Below, in pieces: positions 13,201 through 25,600 of a stretch of 64,000 nucleotides of DNA (the first letter of the stretch is position 1; every line of letters begins with the position of its first letter). The DNA is from Patella vulgata. Its lineage: Eukaryota; Mollusca; Gastropoda; Patellidae. The stretch is taken from positions 9,024,001 through 9,088,000 of the forward strand of contig NC_065887.2 of the NCBI RefSeq assembly GCF_932274485.2, read 5' to 3'. Under the pieces are notes generated by a model, which was not told the DNA's origin, searched no databases, and saw nothing but the letters and a program-made list of their open reading frames with translations. The position numbers and the translations under genes were made by a program.

Positions 13201-16200
13201 ATATGTTCCTGGAGACAAGACAACTGTCTGACTCTGAGCCATGCTACAAATTGGATTTTTTTGTTGCTTAACGAACTACTTAACTATTGTTATTATAAAC
13301 TTACACATATGTTTGAAATCTGCACTGCGATGAGAGACTGGAACCATAGTATCAGATGTTAAATTCCAATGGGATTATACAATTGACTAATATGTGTTTT
13401 AATATTGGGGTCAAGGAACTGTACTCTTGACTAGAATATTGCTGGTTTGAGCAAATTGAAAAAAAATTGTAGTTAAATGAGTTAGGTACCATTTGATTGA
13501 AGTCCTTGCCTGTGTAAATTGCCCTAAAGGTCAGGAATTATTCAAATTAAGTAAAATATATTTCTCAAATCTTCTATGATTTTTATTTCACAGTCAGCTG
13601 TCAGTAAACCATCCGTTACGATTGGTCCATTTGAAGTTCGACCTTCAACCCTTGAACTGTTGAAAGGTCAAACTGGGGTTATAGAAGTAATATTTCATCC
13701 GACATCAGCAGGAGTATTTGAGGAAGGGTTGACCATGGTTTGTGATAATTGTAATGTACAACATTACACCCTTACAGGTAAAAACAATTCAAATTTGGAA
13801 TTTTTAAGATGCTGCCAGCTTTTTTTAGGTGATGCAATGGCAAGTTACTTAACTTGTTGGCATAGCTCAGGTCACAAAGATGATTGAAATGAAATAAAAT
13901 GGGGTTTAACATCCTACTGTTTTGCTCCGACTGGGCGAATGAAGATGGCCATATGCCATGCAGTGTGCTATGAGGGAAATTTTGCCTGGGCAGCGACACT
14001 ATCGCCTACTCTTATATCGAATTTCAACTGCCAAGGGATCTTTTACGTGCATGCCAATGTGTGCACTGGAGCTTTTTTTTTTATCCCATCCAAACAACTA
14101 GACATCTGTTCATGTCAGGCCCTCCGTACTGTACCACTGACAATGGGAAACCATGTCAGATTGTATTAAACTTTATATTTATATTCTGGCATATCTGGGC
14201 TTCAAATGAATACTTAAATAATCTGTCTATTACAGGTGAAGGTCAGATGGCGAGCGTAAGTTTAGAATACGTAGAGAATGGTGTAAAAGAGCCGCTGCCT
14301 GGTGAACTATGTGACAAATCAGCTCAACATCTGATTCAGTTTGAAGAACTCAACCCATACACATATATAGAACGCACGGTCAAAGTTAAAAATCAAACGT
14401 AAGTCCCTTTAGGTCTTAGAAAAAAAAAATATAGGAAATCCGTCCCAAAAATCTGATGTGGCAGGGAGGATTTTTTTTTCGGAGGTAGGGGTGGGGGCGG
14501 AGGGTATTTTGGAGGTGGGGGTGAGGGCAGAGGGTATTTTGTCAAAGGATTATTAGTGGGCTAAATGACTTCTCATAAGACAAACCTGCAGACAGACGAG
14601 AGAGAGATAAATGGGGTTTAACGTCCACTTGACACAAACTAGGTCATTTCGGGACTAACACATGGTTCAGTTTTATTTCAATAACTCGCTTGCACGTAGG
14701 GGTCTTTAGCAGTGGAAGGAAATCTGAGAACCCGGTTAAAAAACCCATGAGGTTGGACAGAAAGACAAACTACACAGACAATGGAAGAGATAACCAACAA
14801 ATAATATCTCATCAAGTGAATGGATCTGGGGGCCAGCCGTTATCTCAATGTTCATATATTTAATTAGGATCTCTCCCATATCTTCACAAGTTGTTAATTT
14901 ATTTTTATTTTTGTGTTTTTAGTAATGTAGAATTACCGTTTGAATGGAAATTTTATAAACCCCAGTTTAACACCGAAAGAAGTGCCGAGGATAAAGAGTT
15001 GGGTATTGTTGAAGGTAGTGCTATTGATACCAACCCTTCATTCAGTATCATACCTCCAGCTGGCACATTACAACCTCTGGAAGTAACAGAATATCAGCTA
15101 ACATTCTCACCATCTAGTGTAAGTATATAAAAACACTCATGTTCCTGAAGGACAGCTGTCTAGTCGTTTGGATGGGACAAAAAGGTCCTGTGTACACATT
15201 GGCATAATTCAAATTCCAACTGTCAACAGTTCTTTTATTTCCATGCCAATGTGTTCATAGGACCTTGTTTTCTTGTGCTCCGAATGGTTAGACACTGTCC
15301 TTGCCAGCCAGGACCTCCATCCTGCACAACTGACAAGGGGAATCCATGCTAGATAATCCTCGAAAACATTCTTGGCCAACATCGGGATTGTACAACAGAC
15401 CTCCTGATTAGTGAGTCAGTATTCGCTGACAGATTATTAGTCTAATTTGAGTAAAACTGGTATGATTATGTCCATATGTTCCTCTGTTTATTTATAGATT
15501 GGTGACTATCATAATGTTTTACATATGATGTTAAATCATCTACCACCAGGTAGTGCCAGTTCCACATCACAAGATGAAACCACCCAATCAGAAGATGACA
15601 AGGTTTCTGTCACATCATCACAGAAAGATGGTAATCCATCATTTTACACAAATAATTTGACCATTTTAAAATACTATCACAAGATTTATACATGAGTGGG
15701 AGAAACATTAACAAGTTTTATATTTAATCTTCTCATGGTACACAACCATATGAAGAGTCCAGGGGAAGAACGAGCTAAGTCACATTTTTGTCTTTTCGCA
15801 TTAAAGGCAAAACAGATTTTTTGACCAGAATGCTTGACGCGAACAGATCAACGAGTGGGGTTAATTACAACTTCAAAATGATGTTTAATACGAATCATAA
15901 TTACCAGTACAACAACTGACTTCCATTTTTCAGCCAAATTAAGGTCAAATAAAGGGTACGATGGACGTATTTTTCCGGGAGGCCATTTCAGAAGGGCCTT
16001 GGTTCGATGTGACTCCGAGCGTTTTTTACCTGAAATTGAGTGTTCTACAGAAAGCTTATACAATTTGCTACCAGATGGCACCATCAACTGGGGTTCTTTG
16101 AAAAAGTGACTTAGATCGTTTTTCCCCGGGGCTCTTCATGTACTCATGTATAACATGGCTGGCTAATGTCCAAACCCTCACCTGCTCACTCAAAACATAT

Positions 16201-19200
16201 TTTTATTTCTCCTGCATTCATCGAAATAACATCAAAAAATCTATTATGGAAAGCATTGTCGCCGTTCTGGCCTCGCTCCACTCAAATCATGAAATAAGCA
16301 GAAATAAAGTCTCAAGAGCTTCTGAATTTATCAATTTTGTGGGTTATCCCCCAGACGTCACGCAATCTTGATGTTGTCTCCACCTTGGAACCCAGGTTGT
16401 TCAAATTTCTGGCCACATCCCTGGATGGATAATTTTATAGCTGCTGATTGCCATTTGACGGATTTTGAAGCTCTTTCAAACTACAACATGGTCAAAATTG
16501 CTGTAAGGCAATAGTTGAAAATTTATTTTGGTGAAAATGGACACAAATTTTGTCAAACTTAATATAAATATATAACATTAGATTTAACAAATGACTGTTT
16601 TGACCAAACATTTACAGTGCAATGATTTTTTTTTTATTATTATTTTAAGCTGTGCTGTTTAAAGATGTGACAGCGTTAGAAGTTGAAGTGAAAGGACAAT
16701 GTGTTCCGTTAAATATTGTTCTACATCCCTACGCTATTTACATACCTGGTAAATTATTAGTTGGAACATCAATTAAGAAAATATTCTCGGTATGTATTCA
16801 GAATCTTTTTTATTGGTTTCATCTAATTTGGCATTTTGAAAACCATTGTGCAATTATGGTGATCATATAAAAGCATGCACATTTATTAAAATCCTCTTTT
16901 CAATTAATCTTTTTGCAAAATTTCAAATTCGGTCCCAATAAAATAAGACTTCCTATGCTGTTATGGTCAAGCATGGCCTACGAATGTCAAACAGCACCAT
17001 TTAAACCTTCCCTAAACATACATTATGCTCAATCTGCCTATTGCCGGTCTTTCTTCAGGCCTGGGAGTTTGGATGGTCGAATGGTTGGCATGTGCACGCT
17101 GTATCATAAGATCTGTCATTGAGTCAACTGGCATGGTTTTGATTCCCTGGTTGTACGTGACAAGGAGTAGGGTCACCTGTCCAAGCTTGTGGGTTTTCTC
17201 CAGGTCGTCCGGTTTCCTCCCACTGCTAAAGACTCCTACACGCAAGAGAATTATTGAAATAAAATTGAACCATATGTTAGTCCCAAAATGACCTAGTTTG
17301 TGTGGAGTGGGCGTTAAACCCCATTTCTCTCTCTCTCTCTCTCTTTCTTCAGGCCTGAAATATTATCTAAAACACTTGATCCATAAATCTAACAATTTGC
17401 AACAACAGAAACAATGTCTTATTAAATTTAAATGATATGACTGGTTTGGTGTTTTGTTTTTGGGTTGTTTTTTTTTCTATAAAAAGATGAATTTTATTTT
17501 TCAGATGGCAAATCACAGCTATTCCACAATAACCTTTCAATTTGAACCCCATACAGATAAACATATCATAGAAGTTGAACCACCTTATGGAGAATTAGGT
17601 TTGTTAAACATTTACGTTCTCATTAACGTTTAGTTCTTTTATGTTTTTGCTGAAATATTGAAAGTTTTAAATTATACATACACTGTAACCCAGGTATCAT
17701 TTAATCTTGTGTATCTAGCACTAATTTCTTTCACATTCGTTTAATATCAATTCTTTGTTTAAAAATTTGTAAAAATCGTTTAAAAATCACCAAAAATCAT
17801 CTAATTTGTACATGTGTCCAGTTTAAAGCTGACTGATTAATTTTGATAATGAGTGTTCAATTTACAACTATTTAATTTCCTGATCACTGTTCAAAAATTA
17901 ATCATTATACATCATTAATCAAATGGGTTGTTTATTTTTTAACGGAGATCGAGAAAATAAACACTTGTAAATTGGAAAATTGAAAGTTTTAAATTATACA
18001 TACATACACTTGTCCCTTGACTTGAATATGGGTAAATTGCATTGTTAAAGGACTTCCATTTGTATTATTAAACATGCAACTTTATGATGATAGATCCCTT
18101 TTGTATGTGACAAGGAGTATTGTCGCCTGTCCAACCTAATAAAGGATCAGAAGGTCTGTCATTGAGTCTACTGCACTGGTTTCGATTCCCTGGTTGTACG
18201 TGACAAGGAGTAGGGTCGCATGTCCAACCTCGTGGGTTTTCTCTGGGTCCTTCGTTTTCCTCCCACTGCTAATTTAAAGATCCCTACGCACAAGCGTATT
18301 ATTGCAATAAAATTGAACCCTAAGTTATTCTCGAAATGATGATAGATCTAATTGTTGTTCACTAAGCTATAGGTCTCGTTATTGCTCTCGGTGGTGGCCG
18401 AGAAAGTTTCCTTTTGTCCAGTGGTGCAGGACTGAGGGCCTGGCAAGGAAAGTGTCTAGTCATCTGAATGGAATGGAAAACCAAGGGTCCTGTGTATTGA
18501 CTTGCACATAAAAGATCCCTTAGCAGTTGAAATTCGATATAATAAGAGTAGGCCATAGTGCCACAGCTCCGACAAAATTTCTCTTATAGCACGTTGTGTG
18601 GCGTATGCCCATCTTCATTAGCCCAGTTGGAGCAGAACAGTAGGACGTTAAACTCTATTTCATTTCATTTTTGAAATATGCCTGTCTTCATTATTGTTTC
18701 AGAAAAGTAGGAAGTTAATTTGATACTTTGGGGGGTGGGGGGGTGGCTGAATGGTTAGCACGTGCGTGCTGTACCATAAAGTCTGTCATTGAGTCAACTG
18801 GCGTGGTTTCGTGGCAAGGAGTAGGGTCGCCTGTCCAATCTCGTGGGTTTTCTCCGGGTCCTCCGGTTTCCTCCCACTGCTAAAGACACCTACGCGCAAG
18901 CGAATTATTGAAATAAAATTAAACCATATGTTAGTCCCGAAATGACCTAGTTTGTGTCGAGTGGACGGTAAACCCCATTTCTCTCTCTCTCTCTCTCTCT
19001 TTGATACTTTGGTCAATCTGTGTTTTTTGATGAATGTGATATTAAAGGGGCATTATGTAAGATTTAGATAAATAGCTAACCATTCTTTCTATAATAGTTC
19101 GAAAATAGATAATGTAAAAGGAATATACCAGTATTGAAAATGTCATTCAAACCCCTATTTCATTTCATTTCATTTTTGTCTTCAGTAGCTCAGTCGGTGC

Positions 19201-22200
19201 GGAAAAATATGACGTAAAACACCATTTCATTTCAAGGATAGACCACAGAATCTTATAATGATATAAGTCTAGTTTTTGTTCTCTTTGCTGCTACCTTAGA
19301 CAGGGATAGTTGAAATAAGATGTTTTTTGTATTATTTAGACAGGGATAGTTGATGAGATGTTTTTGTATTATTTAGATCCAGGTATGGCTATAGATTTAG
19401 AACTGAGTATAACAGGTGAAGAACCAGGGAAATTAGATCATACTTTATTCTGTCATGTCCACAACATGGAGAATCCTTTACCTTTACAAATACAAACCGA
19501 ATTCAAGGTGGGTTTTATTATTAGAAAATACAATAGTTTTTATTGAATAAAATAGACAGTGGAAGGGAGATCTAAACTATCATTGTGAGAAAGGTGAGAG
19601 AGAGAGAAATGGGGTTTAACGTCCACTCGACACAAACTAGGTCATTTCGGGACTAACATATGGTTTAATTTTATTTACATAATCCGCTTGCGCGTAGGGG
19701 TCTTTAGTAGTGGGAGGAAACCGGAGGACCCGGAGAAAACCCACGAGGTTGGACAGGCGACCCTACTCCTTGCCACGTACAACCAGGGATTCGAAACCAC
19801 GCCAGTCGACTCAATGACAGACTTTATGATACAGCGCGCGCACGCTAACCATTCAGCCATCCAACCCCCCCTGTGAGAAAGGTAACCCAGGACTTTCAAG
19901 CATACATAGTTTAATTCCCCTTGTTGGCAAGGAACTGTGTCAAGTGTTTCGGATGGGCCAAAAAAGAGACCCTATGTACATGTTGGCGTGCACGTAAAAG
20001 AACCCTTGACAGTTTGAATTCAAAATAACTTCCCTCATAGCACACTTCATGGTGTATGCCAATCTATATTAATTAGATATATCCCAGTTGGTGCAGAAAA
20101 GTAGTTTGTTAAACACCATTTCAGTGGTGCAGGACGGAGGGCCTGACAGAACAGCTGTCTAGTTGTTCGGATGGGATGAAAAATAGAGGTCCTGTGTATA
20201 CATTACCTCTTTTACCATGATTCTGTCAAGAGGTTTTTACTCCACAAACAGCTAAAAGACGCCCAAAAGAACAAATATATATAACTGTTCATTAAAGATA
20301 CATTATGGGAGATTAGATCAAGAGCTGGCAGTTCTCACTATAATAGTTAAAAAATATCTAATGTAAAGGGGATTTGCTGAATATTTCAGTCAAAGTGACC
20401 CATTCTGAACCGAGAATTTAGCGATTGAATTTTTGGCCAAACCTCATTCATCATTACTAAAGTCAGTAAGATAAAAAACATAATCTTGATTATCCATTTC
20501 ATGATTTAATGATTTAATCATGAATGAAAGTTGAGCAGCATATCGAATCCTAATCCAGTAAATATCTCAGGCTAGCGATGACATCAAGAGTTGATAATGA
20601 TCTGGATAAGTTAATCAATGTCTGATTAATAAGTTAGATAACATTTCAGGCCCAAAGAAAGACATGCAATAGGCAGATTTAGCTCTTTGCATAATGTATG
20701 TTTAACAGTAACTTCCAGATAAATGTGTTCAAATATTAATAATGTTTCAAGCCCATTCTTCTGATAACAATATAAACAAGTTTTGATGTTAATTAAATAT
20801 CTTAAATATATTGCCTTCAAATGAACGTTTGCAGGATTATAATTAATCTACATGGTTTGTTTTTTTTACCAAAAGGGACCTGAAATTAGCGTAGAAGAAC
20901 CTAACGTTAATTTTGGTTTAATCAGACTCGGTGAAACTTCAGTAAGGGAGATTACTCTAAATAATCTCTCACAATTACCAACCAAGTGGAGCATATCAGA
21001 TTTTGTCACAGCACCAGCTTCAGAAAACTCCATGGTAAGTTTATCGACCAATAGTTTAATTCTGTTGTTTTTTTTGTGAAATATTCAAGCACTTGTCTTG
21101 AAGTCATATAGTTTAAGGCAAGTGTTTGTTTAGATTTTTCGTGACATCACCGTTTGGGATACAGAGCTCTCAAACATTAGCTGTGTTCAAATCTAAACTC
21201 AAAACCTATTTTTTTGTGACTTAATTACTATCAGAATTAGACATTATGGATGGAGTGAGTGCAATCATAAATGTACATTATCGTATTATTATTCAGCGGT
21301 GGTTCGTTGTTCGGTATTTGCGATTAACAAACAAAGAGCCAGTTTGTTGTTCGTTATTCGCCAATATGAAACAGCTCATTGTTCAGGTAGAAAGACAGCT
21401 TGTCAGAATCTCAGAAACTATTTCCCAAGACTTTGATGTGTTATTAACCAAAGCACTCCTGTCATATTTCCTATAAAAGTGCCTTTATTATATTACTAAT
21501 TCCATATATCTGGTGAATAACGCACAACAAACTAGGTCGTTGTTCATTATTCGTGAATACCGAACAACAAACTAGATCGTTATTCATGAATACCGAACAA
21601 TGAACCAGAAGCTAAGATCACATCGCTTTATTTTTAATATTATTAATTCTATGACTTTTATAAGTCTTATTTGTTTTGTGTTTTGGTACACTACAGGAAT
21701 CTAATGAGGTAATGTTTAATCCAACATCTGGTGAACTGAAACCTCTGGAGAGAAGAACTATCTCAATACATTTTACACCATCTAAAGTTGCTACTGTCCA
21801 TAGAGTCTTTGAAGTTAGTGTTGAAGATGGCAATAAATGGTAAGTCTGATGAAATGAAATGAAGTGTGGATTAACGTCTTAATTTTCTGTACCGACTAGC
21901 CTAATGAAGACAGATGCATTGAAATGAAATGTATTTTAACGTCCTACTTTTCTGCATCTACTGGGCTAATGAAGACAGATGCAATGAAATGAAATGGGGT
22001 TTAAAGTCCTACTTTACTGCACTGATTAGGCTAATGAACCCAGATGCAATGAAATGAAATGTAATCTAACATCCTACTTTTCTGCACCTACTGGGCTAAT
22101 GAAGACTAGCCTTGACAGATGCTATGAAATGAAATGGGAGGTAGCTGAAAGGTTTAATGCATGTGCTTTAGATCATGCAGTTTGTCATTGAGTCAAGTGG

Positions 22201-22605
22201 CATGGTTTCAAATCCCTGCTTGCATGTGACAAGAAGTAGGGTTTCCAGATACTTTGGTTTTCTCCCACTTCTAAAGACCCCTACATGCATGTATGAATTA
22301 ATGGAATTAAAATTGAACCATATGCTAGTCCCCAAAAAGGACCTAGTTTGTGTCAAGTGGACGTTAAACACCATTTCTCTCTCTTTCGGGGTGTTGGATA
22401 GCCGAATGGTTAGCGCGTGCATGTTGTATCATAAGGTCTTGTCATTGAGTCAGCTGGCATGGTTTCGATTTCCCAGTTGTGGGTTTTCTCTGTGTCCTGC
22501 GGTTTCTACCCTTTGCCAAAGATCCCTACTGGCAAGCGAATTATGGAAATAAAATAGAACCATATGTTAGTCCCTAAATGACCTAGTTTTTGTTGAGTGC
22601 AGGTT

Positions 22606-22653
<48 letters not shown>

Positions 22654-25600
22654 GATGAAAGGTTGCATCTTATATTTTAATAATCATCAGTGTTTTTTGC
22701 CTTCAGTTCTATTGCTGGTTATGCAGAAGTTCAGAGTCCTGCTGTTTGTCTAATGGAGTGTGAACTATCACCCAAAGATATTTATGTTGGTGTTCCTGTA
22801 CTCTGTAAAGCTGTTTTACATAACCAAACTTTTATGACTACACACTTTGAATGGGGCAAGGTATGTTTTATTTTGTAACAGTTGAATTTATGTTCTTTCT
22901 TGAAACCTTTTAAACTTTTTCTTGGTTATTTTTTTTCAAATATTCATATGTCTAAATTTTTAAGCTTTAGAATTATAAATAAAACATCGCTGAAGAATTA
23001 AAATTTAAAGAAAAATGATAACAATTGTTTACTTTTTATCAGAACCTCATGTAAAAAAAAATTTCAAGTTCTAAAATTTTAAACAAAACATCTCACAAGC
23101 CACTTATAAAGAGACCCTTATAACTAACTTTTGGACTCAAAGTGATATAGATTATTAATTAGAAATTTATTAACATGACAAGACCATAATCAACTCTCTA
23201 GACTATCCGATGCTCTGATTTTCATCAGATTGAAACAAGATCGTTGTTTAATAATTCAATTAAAAAAAACATAATCAAGATGTTGTTTACTATCATCACA
23301 ATGTTAGCAATGACAATCGAGACTTCGCTATTCTCCAAGAAGTCCTAACATCGCTGAGAATGAAGTAATTTAACTGAAATTTTCAATATATTCATTTTTC
23401 ATTATCTATTTTTCTACTACTATAGCAAGAGCTGTCAGCTCTTTATCTAAATCTTACATATTGTATCTTTAAGAGACCCTGAGGAACTAAAATGACTTTA
23501 GTTTTGTCTAAGATCAATTTGATAATTATAAAAAAAAAAATAATTCAGTGATGGAATCAACAAATAAACTAATAATAAAACTTGATCACTTGTGGTTTGA
23601 TTTAAACATACATTATGCAGGTCTTTCTTTAGGCCTGAAGTGTTATATAAATTATTAATTAGACATTTATTAACAAAGCAAGACCATAATCAACTCTTGA
23701 TGGAATCGGATGCTCAAGATATTAACTAGAGGCATTTCAAAATTTAATTTAAAAATGGGAAAGCGAGGCTCAATCTCGAATATACCAGTGCCCTGGTTAC
23801 AACTATGCACGCATTTTGTCAAAACTACAACCAGTTATAACTTTGCTCAGAATGAAGTAATTTGAATGAAATTTTCACTATTTTCATTTTACATTATCTA
23901 TTTTTGAGATACTATAGCAAGAATGGTCAGCTCTTTATCTAAATCTTACCTATGTTTAATATGAGTTGTTATGTTGTAGCCTGAAGGAAGATCTAGTGAG
24001 ACATGTAGTATAGAAATAGATCAGATAAATGGAAGACTTGCACCTAAAGAAGAAAAAACAATCACTGTTAGCTTTGTCTCTAGTCAAGTGGTAAGCAAAA
24101 TTTACTACTCTATATATACCATCAACTGTTAGCTTTGTCTCTAGCCAAGTGGTAAGCAAAATTTACTACTCTATATATACCATCAACATTTAAAAAAAAA
24201 AAAATAATGTCAATTCGAGTACCGGTGTATAAAATGAAATTGGGTTTAACACAATGCGTTTCTGCATCGACTTGGCTAATGAAGACGGGTATACGCCATG
24301 CATTGTTTGTTATATATGAGAGAAATTGTGCGCGGACAGCGGCACTACGTTCTACTCTTATATCAAATTCTTCAAGGATTGTTTTACATGCACATCAACA
24401 TGCATTTTCCATGCCTGACCGGAGACCTCTGGGCTGGCTAGCCAGTGTCTTACCCACTGACCCACCGCAACTTCCTAATTCCAGTTCACTATGCATTTAA
24501 ATAAAATAAGTATTTTTGCTTGAAAGTCGTGTAACTTCTCCATGGGGAAAATTTTAGTAGATCTTTTTGTTAAACTTATTGCTTGTAATTGATTTACGTT
24601 AATTCTTATAACCACAGGGGCTTGTAGATGATTTAAGGATACCCTGTAAAGTTGAAGGTATGGATCAACCACTGTGTTTGAGTTTAACTTGTGATGTTCT
24701 TGGCCTTTCTGTTGTATGTAAAACATCAGACAGTAAACAAAATATGAGGTAGGCTCAGGGTTTTTTGTTTTAAAGGGGTTTTGGTTTAAAAAAAAAATTT
24801 TGTTTTATGAAAGTTTAGTATGAATAATAGTTTTGAAGCTTGGACCATAATACTGAGAATACTGGAAAATCATATGATGTTTACACTGTAAAGTTGATAT
24901 TGTTGACTAAGCAACAAATAGCTTTTATAAATGACAATGTATGAATCTAACAGATCTAAGTCGTCATTTTATATACATAATGTTTATTAGTCAGTTATAA
25001 TTGTTAGTAATCAGAAGGTAGTCATTAAAGTAGGTGTTTTGTCCCTAAGGTGTCATTACTAAAGGGCCCAGGTTCATAAGTCAATGGTATCAGCTTACCA
25101 GTGTTAAGAAATAATACAGGGTATAATTATAGCTCTCCTGTCAAAAGGTGACACCTAGTAACTCACATTTTTCTTATTTTGAGAAAACAAAGGAAAACGT
25201 AATAAACGAATATTAAACTCCAGCTTATGCATTGATTTGACTATTGAGTTACTAGGTTTTTCTGTGGCATACTACTAGACAAATGAAGGAAGTTGCTAGG
25301 TTGTGTCATGGGTTTAACTGCTTACAAAATCAAAAGATTGGAATATCTAGTACAACAACAGGAAGCACATACCCTAGTAACTACAAATTTTGATTAAAAA
25401 AAGTGAGTTACTAGGTTTTGACTTTTGACAGGAGAGCTGTTATGAGAAAATGTTGTTCTACTTGTTACTACTGCCTTGTTTGTCAGGTTAAAATGGAGGG
25501 CCATTTTACTTGTAAAAGTATGTGTTTGTTGAAGTCAAACGTGAATCAACATGTCTAAACCATAAAGATACTTTCCCCACGTACAAACTGGGTGATTTGA

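Noticed and set aside
19688-19876. Recurrent short peptides such as GVFSSGRKPEDPEKTHE in several places
   Set aside because: These are chance translations of SINE-A, seen wherever that SINE occurs.
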